DNA from: Bacteroidales bacterium
GTDB taxonomy: Bacteria; Bacteroidota; Bacteroidia; Bacteroidales; F082
NCBI GenBank assembly: GCA_018400955.1
Contig: JAGYLH010000002.1
Coordinates: 46,520 to 110,519 of the forward strand
DNA: 64,000 bases
Direction: 5' to 3'
Below the pieces are notes generated by a model that made no database searches, had not been told where the DNA came from, and saw nothing but the letters and a program-made list of their open reading frames with translations. Position 1 is the first letter of the stretch. Each line of letters starts with the position of its first letter. Positions 40,968 to 49,946 of the stretch are shown piece by piece. Both the position numbers and the translations under genes were made by a program.

Positions 40968-41186
40968 AAGCAATATATGTTTGGTTAGAGATTACTATCA
41001 TGCAAACGACACAAAGCACAGCCTTAGTATTTTTGTTGACACTATTTTTACAAAAATCACTACTTGTTTATATTTTAGACTGTTTATCAGTCTTTTATGA
41101 GGTCTAAGATTAGCTGTTAGGCAGTTTCTAAGATTGAGCTAAATGACAGTTTGAAGTATTTTTTTAAAATACGAATGTAAAGTAGG

Positions 41187-41987
41187 TCAACCGCCAATAT
41201 TACTAAACTGATTGGACTGATTGATGGAACCACATGCGGGTTTGTTGGCAATGGCTGAGCGGTAGGCTTTTTCAATTCCCATATCGCGGATGTTGTAGTG
41301 CAGGTCGGTGAATAAGCATGGTTTGAGGTCGCCATTTGCGGTTAAGCGCATGCGGTTGCAGCTGGCGCAATGGCCACCATCGCCCCCATCAACGACTGAA
41401 AACTGACCTTTTTCCAGGTTCATTTCGGTAATAAATCGCGGAATTAAGCCATTGGCTTCACAAAAGGCTTTTACTTGTTTTGCATCAGCTTCATGGGCAT
41501 TTTCCTTCACCACACAATTTATTTTGATCGGTTCCAGTCCGGCATTTTTGGCACTTTCAATCCCCCTGAACACAGCCTCGATATCCCCTCCCCTGGTGAT
41601 CAGGTTGTATTTGCCGGGATCAACGGTATCCAGACTGATGTTCACGCGTTGCAGTCCTGCTGCAGCCAATTCAGGAGCAAAACGCTCCAGCAAAGTGGCA
41701 TTGGTTGTCATAGCAAGTTCCAGGATTCCATCAATGGATGCAATTTCACTTACAAGTGTAGTGATATCGCGCCTAACCAAAGGCTCCCCTCCGGTAATTC
41801 GCACCTTATTCACCCCGGTTGATGCAGCATATTTTACTACTTCCACAATTTCTTCAAAAGAGAGAATATCTTTGTGTGGAAGGGTTTTAATACCACATGC
41901 AGGCATGCAATAAGTGCAGCGCAGATTGCAGCGATCAGTTACTGAAACACGCAGGTAATTGATGTGCCGGTTAAATGAGTCGTACAT
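41187..41987 (-). CDS. moaA: GTP 3',8-cyclase (short MoaA form)
   Basis: LRVSVTDRCNLRCTYCMP radical-SAM motif; C-terminal cluster CASCNRMRLTANGDLKPC (Cx2Cx13C); terminal GG. Confidence 0.92.
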   Translation of the reverse strand: MYDSFNRHINYLRVSVTDRCNLRCTYCMPACGIKTLPHKDILSFEEIVEVVKYAASTGVNKVRITGGEPLVRRDITTLVSEIASIDGILELAMTTNATLLERFAPELAAAGLQRVNISLDTVDPGKYNLITRGGDIEAVFRGIESAKNAGLEPIKINCVVKENAHEADAKQVKAFCEANGLIPRFITEMNLEKGQFSVVDGGDGGHCASCNRMRLTANGDLKPCLFTDLHYNIRDMGIEKAYRSAIANKPACGSINQSNQFSNIGG

Positions 41988-43146
41988 CTACCAATTCCCC
42001 TTTATTTATTGTTGACACATTTAGTGGGATACTGGCCAAAGCGGTTGCCCACACAAGGGCATTGATATGGGCCGATCCGTGATAGCTTATCAGTTTTACA
42101 GTTCCTTTGTCTGTTATGCTTGCCGGCACAAAACCGTGCCTGGCCGCATTGCGCCTGCTATAATCAGCTTCCAAAGGCAAAAGCAATCGCGGTGGCTGAT
42201 AGTTGTGCCCCATCAGCTTGTAAAGAAAGGGTTTAGCCAACAACTCAAAAATATTAAAGGATGAAACGGGATTGCCCGGCAAGGCAAAAACAAATTTATT
42301 GCCTGAACTGGCAAAAACACTGGGACGACCGGGCTGCACAGCAATGGATTTAAAGTGTATCTTCAGTCCCAACTCCTTAAGGATGGCAGGAACATAGTCA
42401 AAATCGCCCATTGAAATACCACCCGACAATATCACAACCTGATTTTTGGCAACTGCTTCGCCTATTAAGCTGCGGCAAGCCTCCTCGCTATCGGCAACGA
42501 TGCCTCCGTAATTGGCTTCAACACCCATTCGCCGGGCTTGCATAAGCAACTGCATGGCATTGCTGTTTCGAATTTGTCCCGGCCCGGGTACTATCTCGGG
42601 TTCAACCAATTCGTCACCTGTCGATAAAACGCAAAGTTTTACTTTTTCATAAACAGGCACGCTAACGGCACCCACCGATGCCAATACAGCAATGTGCTGG
42701 GGTTGTAATAAAATCCCTTCCCGGATTACGGTGTTTCCCTTTTGAATATCTTCCCCTTTTAAGGCAATATTATTTTTTGTTTTTGTATCCTTAATATCAA
42801 TGGTCAGTTCGTCAGTAGTTTCTGTTTGTTCCACCATCACTACACAATCGGCACCCTCAGGCACCGGAGCCCCTGTCATTATTTTTGAACAATGTCCGGC
42901 TGTAATTTTGTGCCTGGGTTGTTGACCAGCAGCAATTACTTCAAGCAATTGCAATGGTTGTGTCAAATCCTCCCTCCGGCATGCATAGCCATCAACTGCG
43001 GCCTTATTAAAAGGCGGCATATCCATATCGCTTTGTATATCAGCAGCCAAAACCCTGCCCTGGGTTTCAGCAAGATGAACATTTTCAACTGGGTTAAGTG
43101 GCAAATCATGGCACATCAACTCGTGTGCTTCATCGAATGTAATCAT
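41971..43146 (-). CDS. moeA: Molybdopterin molybdotransferase MoeA
   Basis: MPPFNKAAVDGYACR; IMTGAPVPEGADCVVMVEQT; LSTGDELVEP; SGGISMGDFDYVP; ALPGNPVSSF. Confidence 0.95.
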   Translation of the reverse strand: MITFDEAHELMCHDLPLNPVENVHLAETQGRVLAADIQSDMDMPPFNKAAVDGYACRREDLTQPLQLLEVIAAGQQPRHKITAGHCSKIMTGAPVPEGADCVVMVEQTETTDELTIDIKDTKTKNNIALKGEDIQKGNTVIREGILLQPQHIAVLASVGAVSVPVYEKVKLCVLSTGDELVEPEIVPGPGQIRNSNAMQLLMQARRMGVEANYGGIVADSEEACRSLIGEAVAKNQVVILSGGISMGDFDYVPAILKELGLKIHFKSIAVQPGRPSVFASSGNKFVFALPGNPVSSFNIFELLAKPFLYKLMGHNYQPPRLLLPLEADYSRRNAARHGFVPASITDKGTVKLISYHGSAHINALVWATALASIPLNVSTINKGELVDVRLI

Positions 43147-43263
43147 ACCTAAACTTTTGGCAAAAGTACGATTTATTCAGGTGTTTTCAGGGTAAGACCA
43201 ATCCAAGGTAATGGAAATAATCAAGGTTTATTCTGAGAAATGCCAAAGAATTAAACAAGCCAA

Positions 43264-45333
43264 TCAGGCACCATTTAATTTTTTGAGGTACTCATATGTG
43301 GCGAATTGGGATCGAATCTCCTCCTTACCATTTGCTTTGCGGTACTCATTCTCAATCGCACCATTCAATTTTCTCGCCTTGGTATTATCAGACAGTTGAA
43401 TACTCAACATCGTCATCACCTCATTTTTCAAGTTAGAATCAGTTATCTGAATACAAACTTCAAAACGATGATCAAGGTTGCGAATCATCCAGTCGGCCGA
43501 ACCAATATAAATGGCCGGCTTGTTGTCGTTTGCGAAAACTATTATTCGGCTGTGCTCCAGAAATTTATCTACAATACCAATTACTTCAATATTTTCGCTC
43601 AAGCCTGGAATACCGGGCACAAGCACACAAATACCGCGACAGATAATTTTGATTTTTACACCTGCATTACTGGCCTGAAAAAGCTTTTCGATAAGTTTTT
43701 CATCCACCAGACTATTCAACTTGATAATGGCCCATGCATCCTTACCAGTTTTGGCATTGCGAATTTCCTTGTTCAACATGGCCAGGAAGTGCTTTCTGGT
43801 CTGGTAGGGGGAAACGATGAGTTTTTTAAATTCAGGCGGACTGTATGGGGCTTCGAACAGTTTAAACATCTGACTAACTTCAATTCCGATGGCTTCGTTG
43901 GCAGTCATCAGGCTATCATCGGCATAGATGCGGGCAGTGGCTTCGTTAAAGTTACCCGTACTGATATTGGAATAATAAACGTTTTTACCTTCTTCTTTTC
44001 GTCTGATTAACAATAATTTACTGTGAACCTTGAAACCCGGGATGGTTTTGATGATTTTAACACCTTCCTCCTGAAGTTTCTCCGACCAGGCAATATTTGC
44101 TTTTTCATCAAAACGGGCCTGTAGCTCAAGAAAAACGGTTACCGACTTGCCATTACGTGCTGCATTGATCAGCGCATTGATCACACTCGAATCGCGGGCA
44201 GCACGGTATAGTGTCATTTTGATGGAGCGCACCTTTGGATCAATGGAAGCTTCGCGCAACAAATCAATAATATGGTGAAAACTCTGATAAGGAAAATGAA
44301 GCATCACATCATGCTCCTTGATTACTTTAAAAATACTTTTGTGGGGCGGAAATGCTTTATGCCTGATGGGCGGTAGCTTTGGGTAATAAAGTGAAACATC
44401 CCCTATTTGTGGAAAATCCATTAAATCGCGGAAATTGTGATAACGTGCACCTCCGCGTAAGAGATCGTTTTTTGTGATTTTAAATTTTTTAAGTAATTTA
44501 TCCAACAGATATTCTGGCATACTTTTATCATAAACAAAGCGCACTGTTGCCCCTTTTTTTCGTTGCTTCAGACTTTCGACCATAATCTCCAGAAAACTCT
44601 TGGAAATATCATTGTCAATATCCAACTCGGCATCGCGGGTAAATTTCATGGCATAAGCCTCAAAACTATTATAGCCAAAGGGGAGAAAAATCTCTCCCAG
44701 GTTATACCTGATGATATCATCTAAAAAAATGATGCGATAATCACCATCCTGACGTGGTAAAATATAAAAGCGCTGCAATCGGCTTGTTGGCACCTTTACC
44801 AAGGCATAATTTTCCTCTACGATTCCTGTAATATCCTTTAAAATAACGGCCAGATAGATGGAATTATCTTTCAGGCTAAATGGATCTTTCAGGCTGCTAA
44901 GCATGATGGGAAACAAATCAGGGCGCACGTGGTTGCGGAAATAATCGGTAATATGTTTCCCTTCGTCGGCACTTAAGTCACTTTCATTGATAATATTTAT
45001 TTGGTGGTTACGCAGGTTTTCAACAATGGTGTCATAGGCTTCCCTAAATTGATTTTCCTGCACCTCGGTAATGTCGCGTATTTCTTTCAGTATCTTGCCG
45101 GCATCGTAACTGAACGACTCGGGCTTTTCCTTCTGCAACAGCTTGATACGTCTTAATGTAGCTACACGCACACGAAAAAACTCATCGCGGTTGTTCGAGA
45201 ATATCCCTAAAAAACGCAAACGCTCAAGTAATGGGTTGGCTATATCGCTTGCCTCCTGTAAAACACGTGCATTAAAATGCAACCAGCTGATTTCCCGATT
45301 TATAATCTTTTCGTTTTTCGCTTTCATTTGCAA
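43264..45333 (-). CDS. ppk1: Polyphosphate kinase 1
   Basis: NREISWLHFNARVLQEA; FPIMLSSLKDPFSLKDNSIYLAV; MTLYRAARDSSVINALINAARNGKSVTVFLELQARFDE; KVHSKLLLI; YIGSADWMIRNLDHRFEV. Confidence 0.97.
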   Translation of the reverse strand: MQMKAKNEKIINREISWLHFNARVLQEASDIANPLLERLRFLGIFSNNRDEFFRVRVATLRRIKLLQKEKPESFSYDAGKILKEIRDITEVQENQFREAYDTIVENLRNHQINIINESDLSADEGKHITDYFRNHVRPDLFPIMLSSLKDPFSLKDNSIYLAVILKDITGIVEENYALVKVPTSRLQRFYILPRQDGDYRIIFLDDIIRYNLGEIFLPFGYNSFEAYAMKFTRDAELDIDNDISKSFLEIMVESLKQRKKGATVRFVYDKSMPEYLLDKLLKKFKITKNDLLRGGARYHNFRDLMDFPQIGDVSLYYPKLPPIRHKAFPPHKSIFKVIKEHDVMLHFPYQSFHHIIDLLREASIDPKVRSIKMTLYRAARDSSVINALINAARNGKSVTVFLELQARFDEKANIAWSEKLQEEGVKIIKTIPGFKVHSKLLLIRRKEEGKNVYYSNISTGNFNEATARIYADDSLMTANEAIGIEVSQMFKLFEAPYSPPEFKKLIVSPYQTRKHFLAMLNKEIRNAKTGKDAWAIIKLNSLVDEKLIEKLFQASNAGVKIKIICRGICVLVPGIPGLSENIEVIGIVDKFLEHSRIIVFANDNKPAIYIGSADWMIRNLDHRFEVCIQITDSNLKNEVMTMLSIQLSDNTKARKLNGAIENEYRKANGKEEIRSQFATYEYLKKLNGA

Positions 45334-45358
45334 ACTTTCTCTTAATTCATCCCGCAGT

Positions 45359-45850
45359 TTATAGTAGTTTTGGAAAAATCACAAATTCAACTTCGAATTT
45401 TGATTCCCTGATTTCCTCCCACTTATTGGTTTTAAATTGTATGCTGATAACCCCCGATGTAGGGAGCCAATCGATGGGTGGTTGGATAAAACAATTCACA
45501 AAATTAGTGAAAGCGGGGTTATGTCCAACGATCATCACTTTGGAATAAGCATCATTGAGGTCGCTGAACTGCATAAAAATATCTTCGGCACTGGCATAGT
45601 AAATGGCCGGATCTGTTTTTATTTCGCTAGCTGGATAGTTGAGGCCTTTAGCAAAATACAAGGCTGTTTCAGATGCTCGCACGGCTGAACTGCTGATAAT
45701 AAAATCTACTGTCACCCCCTCCTCCTTAAGGAAATTAATGATTTTTCTTGTTCGTTTTTTTCCTTTTTCGAGCAAGGGGCGGTCATGGTCAGGCAAGTCG
45801 GGATGACTCCAGGAGGATTTAGCGTGGCGGACAACATATAGCGTTTTCAT
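45359..45850 (-). CDS. sixA: SixA-like histidine phosphatase
   Basis: MKTLYVVRHAKSSWSHPDLPDHDRPLLEKGKKRT (RHA/RHG motif); SSAVRASETA; IVGHNPAF. Confidence 0.88.
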   Translation of the reverse strand: MKTLYVVRHAKSSWSHPDLPDHDRPLLEKGKKRTRKIINFLKEEGVTVDFIISSSAVRASETALYFAKGLNYPASEIKTDPAIYYASAEDIFMQFSDLNDAYSKVMIVGHNPAFTNFVNCFIQPPIDWLPTSGVISIQFKTNKWEEIRESKFEVEFVIFPKLL

Positions 45851-46003
45851 AATGTAGAAAGCATTAAGGTTCAATTGACAAAGATATAGTTCAGTACTGA
45901 ACTAAACCATTTGACGCTTTATAATTAACTGAAAGTTAATAAACTGTTTACAATTAATTTTCATAAATTAGTTTGAGAAAAAAGAAACAAGCCATGCCTT
46001 TAT

Positions 46004-46819
46004 TTAATAAACTTCCGGAACAAAAGTTTGGTCATCAAAAGGTGTGCGTACATAGCCTTTACCTTCAGTCCTTTCGGGAAGGCTTGTAATCTGCGGGGGC
46101 AATTCTTTGTACGGAATCATGCTGAGTAAGTGGTGAATGGTATTGAGGCGGGCACGTCGCTTGTCATCTGCATTCACAACCCACCAGGGCGATTGTTTTG
46201 AGTCGGTATAGGAAAACATTTCGTCTTTGGCTTTTGAATATTCAACCCATTTGGATCGCGATTCAATGTCCATTGGGCTGAGTTTCCAGATTTTTGTCGG
46301 GTCGTTCAATCTCTTTTGAAAACGGTTTTCCTGTTCATCATCATTCACTGAAAACCAGTACTTTATCAATATGATTCCTGAACGGATCAGCATGCGTTCA
46401 AAATTGGGGCACGATCGGAGGAATTCCCAATATTCATCGTCTGAACAGAAACCCATCACACGCTCAACACCGGCGCGGTTGTACCAACTTCGGTCGAATA
46501 GAACCATCTCGCCGGCAGCCGGCAACTGAGCAACATAGCGTTGGAAATACCATTGTGTTTTTTCTTTTTCGGTAGGGACACCTAAAGCTACCACACGACA
46601 AATGCGGGGATTGAGGGGCTGCGTGATTCGGGCAATAACACCACCTTTGCCAGCAGCATCGCGGCCTTCGAAAATAACGATCACTTTCAAACCTTGTTTT
46701 TTTACCCAATCCTGAAGCCTTACAAGTTCAATCTGTAGGCGCCCAAGCTCCTCTTTGTAAAACTTACGGTCCAGTTTTTCGGTTTTCTTTTCGTCGTTCT
46801 TGTCACCGGTGTTTTCCAT
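46004..46819 (-). CDS. ppk2: Polyphosphate kinase 2
   Basis: VIFEGRDAAGKGGVIARITQPLNPR; GEMVLFDRSWYNRAGVERVMGFC; IKYWFSVNDDEQENRFQKR. Confidence 0.96.
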   Translation of the reverse strand: MENTGDKNDEKKTEKLDRKFYKEELGRLQIELVRLQDWVKKQGLKVIVIFEGRDAAGKGGVIARITQPLNPRICRVVALGVPTEKEKTQWYFQRYVAQLPAAGEMVLFDRSWYNRAGVERVMGFCSDDEYWEFLRSCPNFERMLIRSGIILIKYWFSVNDDEQENRFQKRLNDPTKIWKLSPMDIESRSKWVEYSKAKDEMFSYTDSKQSPWWVVNADDKRRARLNTIHHLLSMIPYKELPPQITSLPERTEGKGYVRTPFDDQTFVPEVY

Positions 46820-47182
46820 TGTGCAGGGTTAAAGTTTTAGGAATTATTAAACGGGGCTTCTGATGATTTTCGACATTTATATCAAGCCTTTAACATACAA
46901 ATATAATAAAACAAGGCTAATTGCACACAATCGGTGGCCCGCAAAATCAGGACGAAAATTCTAAACCGACATTATTTAATCCATCCTGTTATTAATCAAT
47001 TAATTACATAATTATTGCCATCATTCTCCTTTTAAGTGAAAACCTCAACGAAGCTGCATTTTAGTTAAACCAAGTTAAATTCCTTTAGTATCTTGCCACA
47101 CAACAGGCCTGCAAGGCACTACCTTGATTTATCTTTATACTTTTGCAAGCATACTTGCGTTTTTACTTTTCAAAAGCTTTTT

Positions 47183-47680
47183 ATGGAAAACAATCAATTA
47201 TCGCATACTGACGAGCAAGGCAAAGCCCGCATGGTGGATGTTGGCGACAAGCCAGCTATGATCCGCGTAGCCACAGCTGAAGGTTTTATTAGCTTACAAG
47301 CTGAAACAGTGAACTTAATCCGTCAAAACGAGATGAAAAAGGGGGACGTGCTTACTGTGGCAGAAATTGCCGGAATACAAGCAGCTAAGCAAACACACCA
47401 GCTGATTCCTCTTTGCCATTCCTTACAACTGAATATGGTAAAGGTAACTACTGACTTGCAGGAGAATGGCGTAAAAGTTCGTTCCGAAGTGCGCTGCACG
47501 GGCAATACCGGTGTTGAAATGGAAGCACTCACAGCCGTAAACATCGCCTTGCTAACAATTTACGATATGTGTAAGGCCGTTGATAAGCAAATGCAAATGG
47601 AAGGCATCAGGCTGCTCAGCAAAAGTAAAACCACTCCTAAACAGATCTCCGCATTGGAGGAGTCTGCTGCTGAATTATAA
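47183..47680 (+). CDS. moaC: Cyclic pyranopterin monophosphate synthase MoaC
   Basis: ARMVDVGDKPAMIRVATAEGFI; LIPLCHSLQLNMVKV; NTGVEMEALTAVNIALLTIYDMCKAVDK. Start 47183 (MENNQLSH). Confidence 0.96.
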   Translation: MENNQLSHTDEQGKARMVDVGDKPAMIRVATAEGFISLQAETVNLIRQNEMKKGDVLTVAEIAGIQAAKQTHQLIPLCHSLQLNMVKVTTDLQENGVKVRSEVRCTGNTGVEMEALTAVNIALLTIYDMCKAVDKQMQMEGIRLLSKSKTTPKQISALEESAAEL

Positions 47681-47850
47681 ACAAGACTGCTCAGTAAAAG
47701 TAAAAAATGATTGCATCCGCAAAACCCTCACAAAACCAAGCAATTGCTTTCCAATAGAAATATCAGGTTTTACTACTTACACTGCTGTTTGCCAACACAT
47801 TAACAGCACAAGTAAACCACAGGCATTTTATACTTTCCGGCCGTATTCAT

Positions 47851-49746
47851 TTGTCAGAGGAACGCTTTGTTGAAGCCATTCATCATTTCAACACCGCCAT
47901 CCGAACACGCCCGGATAATTTCGAAGCCTATTTTCTGCGTGGAGTAGCCAAATTCAACCTGAGTGATTACGGTGGTGCTGTGGATGATTTTACAGCAACC
48001 ATCGACAGACATCCGCTTTATACGCGCGCTTACCATTACCGCGGCATTGCCCACGACAGATTGCAGAATTTCTACAATGCCCAGGCTGATTTCAACCGGG
48101 CTTTAGAAATTGACCCTTTCAATCCTGATTTACACGTGGCAAGTGGTGCAACAAAGATGCGACTTAACAACTATGAAGGAGCCATCAAGGATTATGATAT
48201 GGCCTTATTGATCAATCCCCATCTATCGAATGCGTTTTTAAATCGTGGCATTGCCAAGCGCTTTTTAAATCTGCATGAAGAAGCCCTGGCAGACATGAAC
48301 GAAGCGGTGTATAATGATCATTTTGAAGTGGATGCGTGGTTGAGACGGGGTATGTTGCAGGCCGAAATGGAACAGTATGAGGAAGCTTTGTCTGATTTTG
48401 AACAGGCTGAATTGCTGGACGACAAAAACCCGTTTATTTTTTTTCAACGTGCAATTGTGCATCTCAAAACAGGAGACACCACCGCTGCACTTGCTGATTA
48501 TGAGCGCGTAAATATGATAGATACACGCAATGCACTTACGTATTACAACCGGGCCATATTGTACGCTGCAAAAGGTGACTACGAGGCTGCCAAAGTGCTT
48601 TTTGATGAGGTGGTCCGCATCAATCCACAGAATATTTACGGACATTTCAACCGGGGTATCGTCCATTTTGAAATGAAGCAGTGGGAGGAGGCAATTTTTG
48701 ATTTTTCATCGGCCATTGAGTTGCTGCCCGACTTTGTAGGCGCCTGGATCAACCGGTCAATTACGCGAAAAGCCTTAAAAGATGAAAAAGGTGCTCAAGC
48801 TGATTATCAGAAGGCTATGCAGATAATCGCTGCTATGAACCCCGAAACCGGAAATCCTGATTCGCTTTATCAACAATATGCTGATTCAAGCTGGTTTAGC
48901 AAGATTATTGAGTTGGAGTCGGATTTTGTTAGTGGTAACAGGCAGCAAATGCGTCCGCAATTTCAACAAATCGATATTGTCCCATTTGGTCATTTTATGC
49001 TTGAGTATTTAGTGAAACCCGATAATAAAACCCTGATTGAGAGCAACAACTATATGTATTCGAATGTTGAACTGGCTTCGATAAATACCGAAAATATTGG
49101 ATTGCTTCGTCTGGGGTTACTAACAGGATGGCCAAATAACACCTACCCGCTACCCTATCAGGCAGATGAAGCTATAAAAGATTTTGAACTGGCCATGACA
49201 TCACCGGCACTTGATGTATTGCTTGAGGCCATCAGGCAACACCGATTGCAAAATTATAATCAGGCATTGTCAGACTACAACAGGGTGTTGCATATCGATC
49301 CCAAATCGGTCTATGCCTTACTCAACAGGGGCAGTTTAAAATTTGAAATGGAAGCGCTCAGGCATGCTGACGAGCAATATGCAACTGCGATTATTATCAG
49401 TCGCAGTAAAGATCAGTTATACCAACGTGCAGCTGGCAGTAGCCAAGCTGATTATAGTGCAGCCATGGCCGATTACGATCTGGCTGTTAACCTACATCCT
49501 GATTTTGCCTTTGCCTGGTTTAATCGTGCAAACCTAATGCTTCACCTGCGCGAATTTCATCGTGCCATCGACGACTATTCCGAAGCCATTAGGCTGGAAA
49601 CCAATATGGGGGAAGCCTATTACAACCGTGCGCTCACATTACTATACCTGGGAGAGATCAAACTCGCATGCTTCGACTTGAGTAAAGCCGGCGAATTGGG
49701 CATTGCAGAGGCTTACGCTGTAATCAGGCGGTATTGCGGGAAATAA
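47851..49746 (+). CDS. TPR-repeat protein, probably secreted; annotated start (TTG) probably too far downstream
   Basis: Many TPR units (e.g. AYHYRGIAHDRLQNFYNAQADFNRALEIDPFNPDLHVASG). Signal-peptide-like residues are encoded in-frame upstream but lack a start codon. Confidence 0.85.
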   Translation: MSEERFVEAIHHFNTAIRTRPDNFEAYFLRGVAKFNLSDYGGAVDDFTATIDRHPLYTRAYHYRGIAHDRLQNFYNAQADFNRALEIDPFNPDLHVASGATKMRLNNYEGAIKDYDMALLINPHLSNAFLNRGIAKRFLNLHEEALADMNEAVYNDHFEVDAWLRRGMLQAEMEQYEEALSDFEQAELLDDKNPFIFFQRAIVHLKTGDTTAALADYERVNMIDTRNALTYYNRAILYAAKGDYEAAKVLFDEVVRINPQNIYGHFNRGIVHFEMKQWEEAIFDFSSAIELLPDFVGAWINRSITRKALKDEKGAQADYQKAMQIIAAMNPETGNPDSLYQQYADSSWFSKIIELESDFVSGNRQQMRPQFQQIDIVPFGHFMLEYLVKPDNKTLIESNNYMYSNVELASINTENIGLLRLGLLTGWPNNTYPLPYQADEAIKDFELAMTSPALDVLLEAIRQHRLQNYNQALSDYNRVLHIDPKSVYALLNRGSLKFEMEALRHADEQYATAIIISRSKDQLYQRAAGSSQADYSAAMADYDLAVNLHPDFAFAWFNRANLMLHLREFHRAIDDYSEAIRLETNMGEAYYNRALTLLYLGEIKLACFDLSKAGELGIAEAYAVIRRYCGK

Positions 49747-49946
49747 TCACCCATCCAAAAAGCCAAATCTAATAGGGTTATTATCTGATCCTGTTGGGAT
49801 AATTGATGAAGAATCCGCAATAACTCTTCTTAAAATTTCGAAAATAATTTTTTGTTTTTTAAATTTCACCCCTTATATTTGTGGCAAATATATTCTACTT
49901 CACCTGCAGCAGGTGCGATGAATATGTTCCCTAATAGCAATCTCAA

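Noticed and set aside
41187-41987. MoaA suspected to be truncated
   Set aside because: N-terminal SAM motif, C-terminal Cx2Cx13C cluster and terminal GG are all present, so it is more likely an intact short form.
43306-44010. 234-aa plus-strand ORF
   Set aside because: Antisense to ppk1, which has clear conserved motifs throughout.
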